NCBI RefSeq assembly: GCF_012844235.1 | Contig: NZ_JABAGR010000001.1 | Span: forward strand, 1 to 64,000 | Length of the DNA: 64,000 nt | Reading direction: 5' to 3' | DNA from: Parafannyhessea umbonata | Lineage (GTDB): Bacteria; Actinomycetota; Coriobacteriia; Coriobacteriales; Atopobiaceae | In this document: in pieces, positions 8,929-17,386 of the stretch | Layout of the letters: each line of letters opens with the position of its first letter | How positions within the stretch are numbered: position 1 is the stretch's first letter | The notes under the pieces: model-generated | What the model was told of the DNA's origin: nothing | Databases searched by the model: none | The model's input: the letters and a program-made list of their open reading frames with translations, nothing else | Translations under genes and position numbers: made by a program

Positions 8929-9519
8929 CTACCTGTCGATCGCGGCCTGCACGCCACGCTCGACGGCAAGCTCCGCAAGCGAGGCCGCGTCCTGCGCCTC
9001 GAGCTCGAAATCTTGCAGGTAGCTGCCCTTGAGCGTGCGCAGCACGTAGTCTGCCACCTGCATCTTTCCGGGCGGGCGCCCCACGCCAAAGCGCAGGCGC
9101 GCAAAGTCGCGCGTGCCGAGCTTGTTTGCGATGGAGCGCAGCCCGTTGTGCGCGTTCAGGCCGCCGCCAAACTTCACGTTGACGGTGCCGGCGGCGAGGT
9201 CCACCTCGTCGTGCACCACGAGAACCTCCTGCGCGGACGCCTTCTCCTGGCGCAGCAGCTTGGAGAGCGGGCCGCCGCTCGTGTTCATGTAGTCCTGCGG
9301 CTTGGCAAGCAGCACCTCACGCGTGCCCTCCGGCGCCCGCATGCTGCAGCGAGCTACCATGCAGCCCGCCTCGCTCTTCCAATAGCGGGCGCCTAGGCGC
9401 TCCGCGAGCGCGTCGACCGTAGCGAAGCCCGCGTTGTGGCGCGTGCATGCGTACTCGGGCCCGGGGTTTCCCAGCCCGCAGATGATGCGGATGTCCTTTG
9501 GTCGTGCCTGCTGGGCCAT
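8929..9519 (-). CDS. pth: Peptidyl-tRNA hydrolase
   Basis: A 196-residue Pth that releases peptides from prematurely dissociated peptidyl-tRNA, an essential translation-recycling enzyme. It has the family N-terminal GLGNPGPEY, the catalytic His in TRHNAG, DYMN(T/S)SG, and HDEVDL with the catalytic Asp, followed by GGGLNAHNGLRS. Length matches the family. The gene ends in a gene-free stretch of about 200 nt before nfnA. Function is secure. Confidence 0.96.
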   Translation of the reverse strand: MAQQARPKDIRIICGLGNPGPEYACTRHNAGFATVDALAERLGARYWKSEAGCMVARCSMRAPEGTREVLLAKPQDYMNTSGGPLSKLLRQEKASAQEVLVVHDEVDLAAGTVNVKFGGGLNAHNGLRSIANKLGTRDFARLRFGVGRPPGKMQVADYVLRTLKGSYLQDFELEAQDAASLAELAVERGVQAAIDR

Positions 9520-9688
9520 GGTTCCTCCGTCTAGCCTTGGGTCTTCCTCAGGTGGTCAGCCAGATACGGTACCGCAAAGCGCACGCGGGGTGGCCCTTTC
9601 CTTTTTTTCCTAATTTTTCCTTTTTTCCTAAACGGCTCGGGTGCGGGTGGCGCGGGCCTGTCTCCGCGGATCCTGCCCGCGGTCGCCC

Positions 9689-10135
9689 CTACGCCTGCGG
9701 ACCCACGTACCTGGACGAGCCAAAGCCCAGCACGAGCGTGGCCACGTTGGGAAAGAACAGCAGCGCGAGCGCCATGCCGATGCCATGCCCAAACGCGAGC
9801 GACGTCTTGTACAGCATCACGAGCCCCACCACCGCGATGGCGCAGTACAGAAGCGCCACCAGCACGCCGAGCATGGGGTAGTCGACCGGGGCGATGGTGC
9901 CGGTGAACGCCCCCGCGAACGCCGCCATCGCAACGAGCGCCCAGAACGGCGCCGTGCCCCAGCAGATCTTGAACGAGACGTAGGTGGAGTACACGGGGAT
10001 GATCGACTTCCACCCGGCCTCCCCGGCCTTCTGGAACATCTTCCACCGCGCGATTACCAGCAGCACCCACACGACGAGGCCAAGGAGGCCGATCGTGGTT
10101 GCGTAGAGCGTGAACAGTGCGACGAGGCCGGCCAA
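9689..10135 (-). CDS. Small integral membrane protein (DUF5684-like)
   Basis: About 148 residues with four predicted membrane segments and, after the first, the signature WKMFQKAGEAGWKSIIPVY seen in small membrane proteins of the DUF5684 type; function unknown. The open frame extends to 10213 but that part carries a perfect 12-bp hairpin, so it is probably not coding. The TTG at 10133-10135 is preceded by GGGAGGGG at good spacing and starts directly before the first hydrophobic segment, so I chose it. It lies between prs and pth on the same strand. Confidence 0.65.
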   Translation of the reverse strand: MAGLVALFTLYATTIGLLGLVVWVLLVIARWKMFQKAGEAGWKSIIPVYSTYVSFKICWGTAPFWALVAMAAFAGAFTGTIAPVDYPMLGVLVALLYCAIAVVGLVMLYKTSLAFGHGIGMALALLFFPNVATLVLGFGSSRYVGPQA

Positions 10136-10165
10136 GGCGACCCCTCCCTTCGGGGCGTGGCGAGA

Positions 10166-10197
10166 AGAGCGTGCGCCCGCGGGCAGGCGCACGCTCT
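10166..10197 (-). terminator. Perfect 12-bp hairpin between prs and the membrane-protein gene
   Basis: Arms AGAGCGTGCGCC (10166-10177) and its exact complement (10186-10197) with an 8-nt loop. It sits immediately upstream of the proposed TTG start of the membrane protein and can act as a terminator or as a leader hairpin. There is no T-run. Confidence 0.5.
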
Positions 10198-10282
10198 CTA
10201 GCATAAGGCCCACGCGGTGCCGAGGGGGCTGCCGTGCGGGCCGGGGGTTCTTCTCGCCCCGCGGACGGGGCTTCGAGACAAG

Positions 10283-10321
10283 CCCGCGCGCGCCCGGGGA
10301 GGTTATGCGGGCGCGCGCGGG
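10283..10321 (-). terminator. Hairpin after prs
   Basis: Perfect 14-bp GC-only stem (10283-10296 with 10308-10321) and an 11-nt loop, about 29 nt past the prs stop on the minus strand. The position suggests a transcription terminator, although no T-run follows. Confidence 0.55.
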
Positions 10322-10349
10322 GGCGAGGGGGTGCTGCGGGAGAGGGACG

Positions 10350-11345
10350 CTACATCTCGGAGTTGCCGCCGGCGAGGCCGCTGACCGAGAAGTTCGCGTA
10401 TACCGCGAAGATGGCGTCTGCCAGCTCCTTGGCGACGGAGATCTGCTTGATCTTCGAGCCCTCGGTGTTGGCGACGGCGCAGGGGATGGAGTCCGTCACG
10501 ACGCACTCCTCGATGGGCGCATCCTCGAGCAGCTGGATGGCCTGCTTGCTGAAGATGCCGTGCGTGGCGCTGATGTAGATGTCACCGGCGCCCATCTCCT
10601 TCAGCTTGCGGATGGAGCCCACCAGGGTGCCACCCGTGTCGATCATGTCGTCGTTCACGATGCAGGTCTTGCCCTTGATGTTGCCGATGATGCCCATGAC
10701 CTCGGCCGCGTTGTGCTTCGGGCGGCTCTTGTGGGCGATGGCGACCTCGCAGCCCAGGTAGTCGGACAGCTTCTTCGCGACCTTGGCGCGGCCCATGTCC
10801 GGGCTTACGACCACGGTGTTGTTGAGGTCGAAGTTCTTGGCCTTGAAGTAGTCGCCAAACTGGTACAGCGCGGTGAGGTGCGTGACCGGGATGTCGAAGA
10901 AGCCCTGGATCTGGTTGGAGTGCAGGTCGAGCGTGATGACGCGGTCCACGCCGGCGGCCTCGAGCAGGTTCGCCACCAGGCGCGCGGTGATGGGCTCGCG
11001 CGACGCCGCCTTGCGGTCCTGGCGGGCGTAGCCGTAGTGGGGAATGACCGCCGTGAAGCTGGCCGCGGAGGCGCGCGTGGCGGCGTCGGCCACGATGAGG
11101 GTCTCCATCAGCAGGTCGTTCACGTTCTTGCCGGCGATGGACTGCACGAAGAACACCTCGCAGCCGCGCACGGTCTCCTCGAAGCGGGCGTAGATCTCGC
11201 CGTTGGCGAACTTCGTGATCATGAGGCCGGAAAGCTCGAGGTGAAGCACGTTCGCGATGCGCTGCGCCAGCTCCGGATTGCCGGTCCCCGTGTAGAGGCG
11301 GATGTTCTTCTCGACGTTAAGGGGCTTGCAAAGGTCCTCGTACAT
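10350..11345 (-). CDS. prs: Ribose-phosphate pyrophosphokinase (PRPP synthase)
   Basis: A 331-residue class I PRPP synthase that makes 5-phosphoribosyl-1-pyrophosphate from ribose-5-phosphate and ATP for purine, pyrimidine, His and Trp synthesis. Key segments are YARQDRK (ATP/flexible region), LDLHSNQIQGFFDIP (metal and substrate site) and the PRPP-binding loop VNDDMIDTGGTL. It begins 6 nt after the glmU stop, the glmU-prs order common in Gram-positive bacteria, so the two are surely co-transcribed. Two hairpins follow the gene. Confidence 0.96.
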   Translation of the reverse strand: MYEDLCKPLNVEKNIRLYTGTGNPELAQRIANVLHLELSGLMITKFANGEIYARFEETVRGCEVFFVQSIAGKNVNDLLMETLIVADAATRASAASFTAVIPHYGYARQDRKAASREPITARLVANLLEAAGVDRVITLDLHSNQIQGFFDIPVTHLTALYQFGDYFKAKNFDLNNTVVVSPDMGRAKVAKKLSDYLGCEVAIAHKSRPKHNAAEVMGIIGNIKGKTCIVNDDMIDTGGTLVGSIRKLKEMGAGDIYISATHGIFSKQAIQLLEDAPIEECVVTDSIPCAVANTEGSKIKQISVAKELADAIFAVYANFSVSGLAGGNSEM

Positions 11346-11351
11346 TGTGTG

Positions 11352-12743
11352 CTAGTCCTCTCTTTCCAGACGGTCCCAATAGCGGTCTGCCCAACCCTCG
11401 ATCACGGTCTGCTTCGAGCGCTCCAGCGCGAGGGCACCAGCCGGAACGTCCTTCGTTATGCACGAGCTCGCGCCCACGAGCGCGTTGTCGCCAATGGTGA
11501 CGGGTGCGACCATCATGGTGTCGGACCCCACGAACACGTGGTCGCCGATCTCCGTGTGGCTCTTGTGCTTGCCGTCGTAGTTGCAGGTGATGGATCCGCC
11601 GCCGATGTTGACGCCCTTGCCCAGGCGCGCGTCGCCGATGTAGCTGAGGTGCGGGACCTTCGAGCCCTCGCCGACCTCGGACCCCTTGATCTCGACGTGC
11701 GTGCCCGCCTTCGCGCCCTTGTGGAAGTGGGCGCCGCCGCGCAGGTACGCGCGCGGGCCGCAGTTGACGTCGTCGTCGATGGCGGAGTCCACGATCACGG
11801 TCTCGTCCACGGTACAGTTGTCGCCCACGGTCGCGTTGGCCAGGCGGCTGTTGGGGCCGATGGTGCAGGCCTCGCCCACGACGGTCTTGCCCCAGACGAT
11901 GGTCTGGGGGAGAAGGACGGTGTCCATGCCGATGGTGGCCTCCGGCCCGACCCAGACCTGCTCCGGGTCGAGCATCGAGATGCCGGAGCGCATGAGGCCC
12001 TCGTTGATGCGGCGCTGCATGATCTTGGTGACCTGCGCGAGCTGCACGCGGTCGTTCACGCCCAGAAGCTCCTGGTAGTCGTCGCAGTGGACGGCCGTGA
12101 CGGGCTCGCCCATGCCCACGTAGATGCCCACCATGTCCGTGAGGTAGTACTCGCCCTGGACGTTGTCGTTCGTGAGCTTGTCGATGTTGGTGGCAAGGCG
12201 CTTGCCGCAGAAGCAGTACGCGCCGGCGTTGCACTCCAGGAGCGTGGCGCGCTGCTCCGGCGTGCAGTCCTTGTGCTCGATGATGGCCTGGACCTGGCCG
12301 GTATCGTCCATAAGGACGCGGCCGTAGCCCGTGACGTCCGGCGGGGTCATGGTGAGGACCGTGCAGGCGTCGTGGTCTTCGCGCGTGCGGTCCACGAGTG
12401 CGCGGACGGTCTGCGGGCGCAGGAGCGGCAGGTCGCCGTTGAGTACGACGACGGGCCCGTCGAAGCTGCCGAGCGCGTCCCTCACGACGCGGACCGCGTG
12501 CCCGGTGCCAAGGCGCTCCGTCTGCTCGACGAACTCCACGTCCTTCTCGTCCGCGAAATAGGAGCGGACCTCCTGCGCGCCGTTACCGATGACGAGCACG
12601 ATGCGCTCGATCCCGGCCTGGCGTGCCGCGTTGACCACCCACCAGGCGAGCGGCCGGTCCAGCACCTTGTGCATCACCTTGGGGTGGTGCGACTTCATGC
12701 GCGTTCCCTCGCCGGCAGCGAGGACAATCGCGGTTACTGGCAT
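11352..12743 (-). CDS. glmU: Bifunctional N-acetylglucosamine-1-phosphate uridyltransferase / glucosamine-1-phosphate acetyltransferase
   Basis: A 463-residue enzyme of UDP-GlcNAc synthesis for peptidoglycan. The N-terminal nucleotidyltransferase domain starts MPVTAIVLAAGEGTRMKS and contains LNGDLPLL. The C-terminal left-handed beta-helix with hexapeptide repeats carries the acetyltransferase site. The open frame extends upstream to 13058, but that sequence is low-complexity and unlike GlmU. ATG 12743 is preceded by GGAGG and gives a normal length. It is the first gene of the glmU-prs operon; its promoter must lie in the repeat-rich region 12744-13000. Confidence 0.96.
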   Translation of the reverse strand: MPVTAIVLAAGEGTRMKSHHPKVMHKVLDRPLAWWVVNAARQAGIERIVLVIGNGAQEVRSYFADEKDVEFVEQTERLGTGHAVRVVRDALGSFDGPVVVLNGDLPLLRPQTVRALVDRTREDHDACTVLTMTPPDVTGYGRVLMDDTGQVQAIIEHKDCTPEQRATLLECNAGAYCFCGKRLATNIDKLTNDNVQGEYYLTDMVGIYVGMGEPVTAVHCDDYQELLGVNDRVQLAQVTKIMQRRINEGLMRSGISMLDPEQVWVGPEATIGMDTVLLPQTIVWGKTVVGEACTIGPNSRLANATVGDNCTVDETVIVDSAIDDDVNCGPRAYLRGGAHFHKGAKAGTHVEIKGSEVGEGSKVPHLSYIGDARLGKGVNIGGGSITCNYDGKHKSHTEIGDHVFVGSDTMMVAPVTIGDNALVGASSCITKDVPAGALALERSKQTVIEGWADRYWDRLERED

Positions 12744-13000
12744 GTGATGCCTCCAGCGTTTGGGTCCAGCGCGCCGGCGGGCGTTTGCGTGACGCGGCCG
12801 CGTGGCGGCCGGGCTGGCGTCCGGGCAGGCGTCGTAGCTGGACTGTTGCACGACGCTCCCATGATAGCGCGGGCATGCGCGCGTGTGCCACCCGCCCGTG
12901 CGCGCGGACGAGAAATACAAGACATGGAACGAGCGGCATCGGGCGGGCCGGTCCAGGAGGCGGGGCGTGGGGCGCGGGGTGCGGGGCCGCGGAGCGGGCT

Positions 13001-13048
13001 CGACGTCGGGCGGGCTGGACGTCGGGCGGGCTGGACGTCGGGCGGGCT
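13001..13048. repeat. Three tandem copies of a 16-bp unit
   Basis: The unit GGACGTCGGGCGGGCT occurs three times head to tail (13001-13016 with one mismatch, 13017-13032, 13033-13048). It directly adjoins the palindromic repeat block. Confidence 0.85.
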
Positions 13049-13055
13049 GTCGGTA

Positions 13056-13728
13056 CACTCCTGCCGCGAGTTTGCAGGGAGTCCGTAAACTCGAGCCTCA
13101 CGAGTACGGGCGGCGCCCGGAGCCGGTACACGTCGGCCGCGAGCTTGCACGGCTGCACGAAACTCGGGACAGGCGGGTACCGGGGGGCGCCCTGGCGGTA
13201 CACACCTGCCCCCAGTTCGCGGGCGGCCTGCAAACTCGGCCCTCATGTGTACGGGAGGCACGCCCCGCCGGTACACATGGGGCCGTAACGCACGGGATCC
13301 CGCAAACTCGCGGCCGACGTGTGCCATAAGAATTCCAACCATGGCAGGAACCCGCTGACGTGTACCGGAAAATGCAAACTCGGGTCAGACGTGTACCATG
13401 AGGAATTAGTCTAATCCCACATAACATGAGGTAGATTAGCTGTGCGATCAAATCCTTAACGAACGACTCGGTACACGTCTCGAAGTTCCCGACATGGTTA
13501 AACTAGTGATGGTACTCGTCTGGCCCGAGTTTGCGGATTCCTGTCAAAAGTGCGCCCATGTGTACCGGTCCGGTACACCTCTGCCGCGAGCTTGCAGGGC
13601 CCCTGCAAACTGGGCCGCGAAGTGTACCCGGCCCGGTACACGTCTGCCGCGAGCTTGCACGCTCCTGGGAAGCTCGGCCGCGACGTGTACGGGCGTGTCG
13701 ACTCGGGGCTCACGTGTACCGACGCCGG
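13056..13728. repeat. Palindromic repeat block, copy A of a long inverted repeat
   Basis: Built of repeated hairpin-like units with ends GGTACACGTC and a core GAGTTTGC ... GCAAACTC. The part from about 13290 to 13728 is, by eye, nearly identical in reverse complement to 51672-52108, including unique stretches between the units (for example TCTACCTCATG and the GGAATTAG-containing section). Beyond about 13290 the two copies diverge but keep the same unit style. Confidence 0.8.
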
Positions 13729-13739
13729 CAGGCTTTTTG

Positions 13740-14205
13740 CGCGCCGCCGGGCCGGCCGTGCTCGTGGCTCCCGACTCCGGCCAGCAGGCCCGGCCGTCGC
13801 CCCGCGCCCGGCACGCGCCACGTGGTGACGTCCACGGGCTCGATGCCGATCTCGGGCCTTCGCTCCGCCTGCGGCACCCAGTCGTAGGGGATGCAGTAGG
13901 CGCGGTAGACCATGTTCGTGGGGAAGCCTGGCGCCATGTCGCGGAAGTACGGGTTGATGTACTCCCACACCACCTGGTGCGACGGCGTCACCTCGAACAC
14001 GCGGCCGTCGCAGCCCTCGGTGATGAGGGTGTTGCCGTTGGGCAGCCGCTGCGCGCTCGAGATGTACGGCGAGTAGAACTTGGAGCCGTCCGCCAAGGGC
14101 GTGAAGCCGGTCTCGACCGGGGTGTACTCCCAGGTGATCTCGAACGCCGCGGGGTCAAACTGCAGCACCCTGGAGTAGTCGCGGTGCACGGTGTTCACGC
14201 CGGTG
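13740..14205 (-). pseudogene. Arylsulfotransferase (ASST family) C-terminal remnant
   Basis: The minus-strand frame encodes HRDYSRVLQFDPAAFEITWEY, SPYISSAQRLPNGNTLITEG, GRVFEVTPSHQVVWEYINPY and a C-terminal tail. This matches the last beta-propeller blades of PQQ-like arylsulfate sulfotransferases, which are normally about 450-600 residues. The N-terminal two thirds, with the catalytic His region, are absent, and the upstream side runs into a ThiF remnant on the other strand at about 14190-14205. The 3' end runs into the repeat block. I see it as a degraded gene end rather than a functional short protein. Confidence 0.65.
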
Positions 14206-14283
14206 GGCGCAATCGCCGGCGTCATCGGGTGCCTCGAGGCGCTCGAGGCGATAAAGTATGTCTGCGGGATAGGGGAGCGGGCT
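14188..14283 (+). pseudogene. ThiF/MoeB/HesA-like C-terminal fragment
   Basis: The plus-strand frame encodes PVGAIAGVIGCLEALEAIKY followed by VCGIGE, which closely resembles the segment GPVVGVIGxxQAxEAIKxLxGIGE of E1-like adenylyltransferases (MoeB, ThiF, HesA). The Rossmann ATP-binding part and the catalytic Cys are missing. The frame stays open into the JAMM remnant that follows, so the two may be fused by a deletion. Confidence 0.6.
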
Positions 14284-14304
14284 CTAGCACGGAAAGGATG
14301 TGCG

Positions 14305-14454
14305 ATGCTGCACCTTACGACAGGCGCCTTCGACCAGATGGCCGACTGGGCCAGGGAGCACCATCCGGAGGAGGCGTGCGGGCTTCTCGCCGGAAGGCAA
14401 GAGGGGGACGAGAAGCGCAAGGTGAGCCGGCTCATGATCAGCCATGACGCGTAG
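14305..14454 (+). pseudogene. JAMM/M67 (Mec-like) metallopeptidase N-terminal fragment
   Basis: Encodes MLHLTTGAFDQMADWAREHH then PEEACGLLAGR, the N-terminal half-motif of prokaryotic Mov34/MPN/M67 peptidases that act with ThiF-like proteins on sulfur-carrier proteins. The frame ends after about 50 residues, before the HxH-x(n)-D zinc site, and runs into the start of the cbiK-like gene. With the preceding ThiF fragment it points to a lost ThiF-JAMM sulfur-transfer module. Confidence 0.65.
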
Positions 14455-15226
14455 CGGCCTGGTGCTCGCGAGCTACGGGACCGTCCGCCAGGAGGCCCGC
14501 GGGCGTGACATCGAGCCGCTCGTCCGCGAGCTGCGCGAGGCGGTGCCCGGCGCGCCGTTTTGCGAGGCGTACCTCAGCGATCCCGTGCGGCGCATGCTGC
14601 GGCGCACGGGGGAGGCCGTGCCGGGCACGCTCGGCGATGCGCTCGCCGCCCTCGCGGACGCCGGCGCGGAGCGCGTCTGCGTGCAGCCGGCGCTCATCGT
14701 CTTCGGGTCGACGTACCGCGCCCTTCTCGCCGAGGCCTCGGCGTGGGAGGGGCGCCTTCCGGGCGGCGTCGCCGTTGGCGAGCCGCTGCTGTCCTCGCCG
14801 CGTGACGTGCGCGACGTCGCGCACGCGGTCGCCGCGGCGCACCCCATGCGGCCGGGGCGGGCCCTGGTGCTCGTTGGCCACGGCGCGACCGGCGGCGCGA
14901 ACGGGCCGTACCTCGTGCTGCGCAACGAGCTGCGCGCGCAGGGCAGGCCAGACGCCTTCCTGGGGCTGCTTGACGGCGCGCCCGGCATCGACGAGGTCGT
15001 CGCGGGCGTCAGGGCGGCCGGCCTCGGCGCGGCCACGCTCGTGCCCCTCATGCTCACGGCGGGAGGCCACGTGGCGCGCCAGCTTGCGGCAAGCGCGCCC
15101 GGCGGCTGGCAGGCACGCCTCCGCGCGGCGGGAATCGACGCAGACCTCGACATGCGCGGCCTCGGCTCCCTTCCCGCCATTCGAAAGGTATTCTTAGACC
15201 ACGCGCGCACGGCCCTTCGGTCGTGA
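14444..15226 (+). CDS. cbiK: CbiK-type sirohydrochlorin cobaltochelatase
   Basis: A 260-residue chelatase of the CbiK/anaerobic type that inserts Co2+ (or Fe2+) into sirohydrochlorin. The N-terminus is LVLASYGTVR; the metal/active-site His is in LVGHGATGGANG and the second conserved His in LMLTAGGHV. Length fits CbiK. Its ATG lies in the last codons of the truncated JAMM fragment and has no good ribosome site, so its original 5' region may have been lost. It is followed 58 nt later by an ABC importer of the cobalamin/iron-chelate type, which fits cobalt or tetrapyrrole metabolism. Confidence 0.8.
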   Translation: MTRSGLVLASYGTVRQEARGRDIEPLVRELREAVPGAPFCEAYLSDPVRRMLRRTGEAVPGTLGDALAALADAGAERVCVQPALIVFGSTYRALLAEASAWEGRLPGGVAVGEPLLSSPRDVRDVAHAVAAAHPMRPGRALVLVGHGATGGANGPYLVLRNELRAQGRPDAFLGLLDGAPGIDEVVAGVRAAGLGAATLVPLMLTAGGHVARQLAASAPGGWQARLRAAGIDADLDMRGLGSLPAIRKVFLDHARTALRS

Positions 15227-15284
15227 CGCAACGGGACGGCCGCCGGCTCGCCCCGCCCACCAACAGAAACGAGGATTCTCGATC

Positions 15285-16316
15285 ATGAAGCAGCCCTCTT
15301 CCTGGCGCCGCCTTGCGGCCCTGCCCCTCGCCGTCCTTCTCGCGGCGTCGCTTCTTGCCCTGCCCGCCTGCGGTTCGGCCTCCGGCGGCGCGGGCGGCGA
15401 CGCGTCGGCCTCCGTCGCCACGTCCGGCAAGGCGGCCTCCGGCAAGGTCGAGAAGGGCAAGGCGTACACCTTCACGGACGACCTTGGACGCAAGGTGACC
15501 GTGAAGAGCCACAAGCGCGTCGTGGCGTGCATGGGCAGCTTCGCCGACGCGTGGCTGCTGGCCGGCGGCACCCTCGTCGGTGCCTCGGACGACGCGTTCG
15601 GCCACTACGCCGTCGACTCCTCCAAGGTGTCGGGCGTCGGCAGGTCCACCTCGCTCAACCTCGAGAGCATCATCGCCCTCAAGCCCGACTTCGTCATCAT
15701 GACCGGCATCGCGGACGGCAAGCACTCGACCGGCGTCTCCCAGGCGGACATGGAGTCCGCGCTGAAGGAGGCGGGCGTGCCCGTCGCGTTCTTCAAGGTG
15801 ACGACGTTTGACGACTACAAGCGGATGATGGGTGTGTTCTGCGCCATCACCGGCCGCGGCGACCTATACAAGAAGAACGTGACCAAGGTGGGCGAGAAGA
15901 TCAAGTCCGCCGTTCGCAAGTACTCCGTGGCGAGCGAGTCCCCCTCCGTCCTCGTGGTGAGCGCGTTCTCGAAGGGCCTCGTGGTCCAGGACTCCTCCGG
16001 CATGGCCGGCGCCATCGTGAAGGACCTCGGCGCGGTCAACGTCGCCGACGAGCACCCGAGCCTCCTTTCGGACTTCAGCCTCGAGGCGGCCGTCGAGGCC
16101 AACCCCGACTACGTCCTCGTCCTCGCGGCATCGGACGACACGGCGACCGCCCAGAAGTACTACGACCAGGTCGTGGGCTCCAACTCCGCCTGGCAGGGGA
16201 TGGACGCCGTGCGCGAGGGGCGCGTCACGATGCTCGACGCGGCCCACTTCCTGTACAAGCCAAACGCGAACTGGGCCGAGTCCTACGTGCTCGCGGGCAA
16301 GGCGCTCAACAAGTAG
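15285..16316 (+). CDS. ABC transporter substrate-binding lipoprotein (BtuF/FepB type)
   Basis: A 343-residue periplasmic-binding-protein-like lipoprotein. The signal peptide ends in LALPAC, with the lipidated Cys at residue 29, followed by a Gly/Ser/Ala linker. The mature part (GRKVTVKSHKRVVACMGSFA ... LEAAVEANPDYVLVLA) matches the TroA-like fold of cobalamin/siderophore/haem binding proteins. It opens a three-gene importer operon with the FecCD permease 11 nt downstream. The ligand cannot be deduced; the neighbouring chelatase favours a corrinoid, haem or cobalt/iron chelate. Confidence 0.85.
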   Translation: MKQPSSWRRLAALPLAVLLAASLLALPACGSASGGAGGDASASVATSGKAASGKVEKGKAYTFTDDLGRKVTVKSHKRVVACMGSFADAWLLAGGTLVGASDDAFGHYAVDSSKVSGVGRSTSLNLESIIALKPDFVIMTGIADGKHSTGVSQADMESALKEAGVPVAFFKVTTFDDYKRMMGVFCAITGRGDLYKKNVTKVGEKIKSAVRKYSVASESPSVLVVSAFSKGLVVQDSSGMAGAIVKDLGAVNVADEHPSLLSDFSLEAAVEANPDYVLVLAASDDTATAQKYYDQVVGSNSAWQGMDAVREGRVTMLDAAHFLYKPNANWAESYVLAGKALNK

Positions 16317-16327
16317 CGGGCGGCGCG

Positions 16328-17386
16328 ATGGGAAGCGAGGCAATGGGTAGGTCCGGGTCCAACACGACGCAGGCGGCGCGCCCCCGGGGCGGGCGCCTGC
16401 CCGCGCTCGCGCTCCTCTCGCTCGCGGCGCTCGCCGCCGCGGCCCTTGCCGGCCTTGTGCTCGGGGCGTCCGGCGTCGGCGTCGCGGACGTGCTCGCCCT
16501 GCTCACGGGCGGCCGCCTGACGGGCACCGCCCGGAGCATCCTCGTCTCGATCCGCATCCCGCGCGTGCTGGGCGGCCTGCTCGCGGGCGCCGCGTTCGCG
16601 TCGTCGGGCGCGCTCATCCAGGCCGTGCTCGACAACCCGCTCGCCAGCCCCAACGTCATCGGCGTCAACTCCGGGGCCGGGATGGCGGTCCTTCTCGTCG
16701 CGGCGCTCGCGACGGCGGGCGTGGCCGTGCCCGTCCCGCTGCCGGTGGCGGCGTTCTTGGGGGCGCTCCTCGCGTCGGGCCTGATCCTCGCGGTGTCCTC
16801 GCGCGCCGGCGTGTCGCGCCTCACGGTCGTGCTCGCGGGCGTCGCGGTGAACGCCGTGTTCGGCGCGGGCATGAACCTCGTGCTCACGGTCGCGCCCAAC
16901 GCGTACGTCGGCTCCTCGTCCTACCTGGTGGGCGGCCTCTCGGGCGTCGTGCTGGGAAGCCTCGCGGCCCCCGCGGCGCTCATCGCGGCGGGCATGGCGC
17001 TCGCCCTTGCCCTCGCGGCCCGCATCAACGTGCTCGCCCTGGGACACGAGACCGCCCACGCGCTCGGCGTGCACGTGCGGGCGCTCCGGGCCGCCGGCCT
17101 GGCGTGCGCGTCGCTGCTCGCGGGCGCCGCCGTCAGCTTCTGCGGTCTCATCGGCTTCGTCGGCCTCATGGTCCCGCACGTGGCGAAGCGCTTCGTCGGG
17201 CACGACCTGCGCCGCGTCATCCCGGTTTCAGCGCTGTGGGGCGCCACGTTCACCGTCCTGGCTGACGTGGTGGCGCGCACGGCGTTCGCGCCGTACGAGC
17301 TGCCGGTCGGCATCCTCATGGCGCTCATGGGAGGCCCGTTCTTCGTCTGGCTCCTCATGCGGGGAAGGGGGTACCGCGATGAGTGA
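16328..17386 (+). CDS. FecCD/BtuC-family ABC transporter permease
   Basis: A 352-residue permease with an N-terminal hydrophobic segment (LPALALLSLAALAAAALAGL), the family motif IRIPRVLGGLLAGAAFASSG, then DNPLASPNVIGVNSGA and the C-terminal FCGLIGFVGLMVPHVAKRFV coupling segment. This family forms the membrane channel of vitamin B12, haem and siderophore importers. It overlaps the ATPase gene by 8 nt. Confidence 0.93.
   Translation: MGSEAMGRSGSNTTQAARPRGGRLPALALLSLAALAAAALAGLVLGASGVGVADVLALLTGGRLTGTARSILVSIRIPRVLGGLLAGAAFASSGALIQAVLDNPLASPNVIGVNSGAGMAVLLVAALATAGVAVPVPLPVAAFLGALLASGLILAVSSRAGVSRLTVVLAGVAVNAVFGAGMNLVLTVAPNAYVGSSSYLVGGLSGVVLGSLAAPAALIAAGMALALALAARINVLALGHETAHALGVHVRALRAAGLACASLLAGAAVSFCGLIGFVGLMVPHVAKRFVGHDLRRVIPVSALWGATFTVLADVVARTAFAPYELPVGILMALMGGPFFVWLLMRGRGYRDE

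Larger units (their letters stand above)
12744..13739. other. Gene-free repeat-rich region upstream of glmU
   Basis: About 1 kb with no credible gene. It contains the glmU leader, three tandem 16-bp units at 13001-13048 and a block of palindromic units from about 13056 to 13728. Apparent open frames here are translations of the repeats. Confidence 0.7.

Noticed and set aside
11352-13058. 568-residue GlmU with an N-terminal extension
   Set aside because: The extra 105 residues are Arg/Pro-rich translation of the leader and repeats; ATG 12743 has the ribosome site and the canonical MPVTAIVLAAGEGTRM start.
10110-13088. Long plus-strand open frame (992 codons) over prs and glmU
   Set aside because: It is antisense to two clear housekeeping genes and has a biased, low-complexity composition expected from GC-rich third positions. 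No domain is seen.
13494-13830. Protein-like frame repeated at 51.3-51.9 kb (same peptide in both places)
   Set aside because: The shared peptide is only the translation of the inverted DNA repeat; the frames continue into unrelated sequence at each end.
14100-14443. Cobalamin riboswitch upstream of cbiK and the importer
   Set aside because: The upstream sequence is coding remnant (ThiF/JAMM) and I could not see a B12-box-like conserved element.
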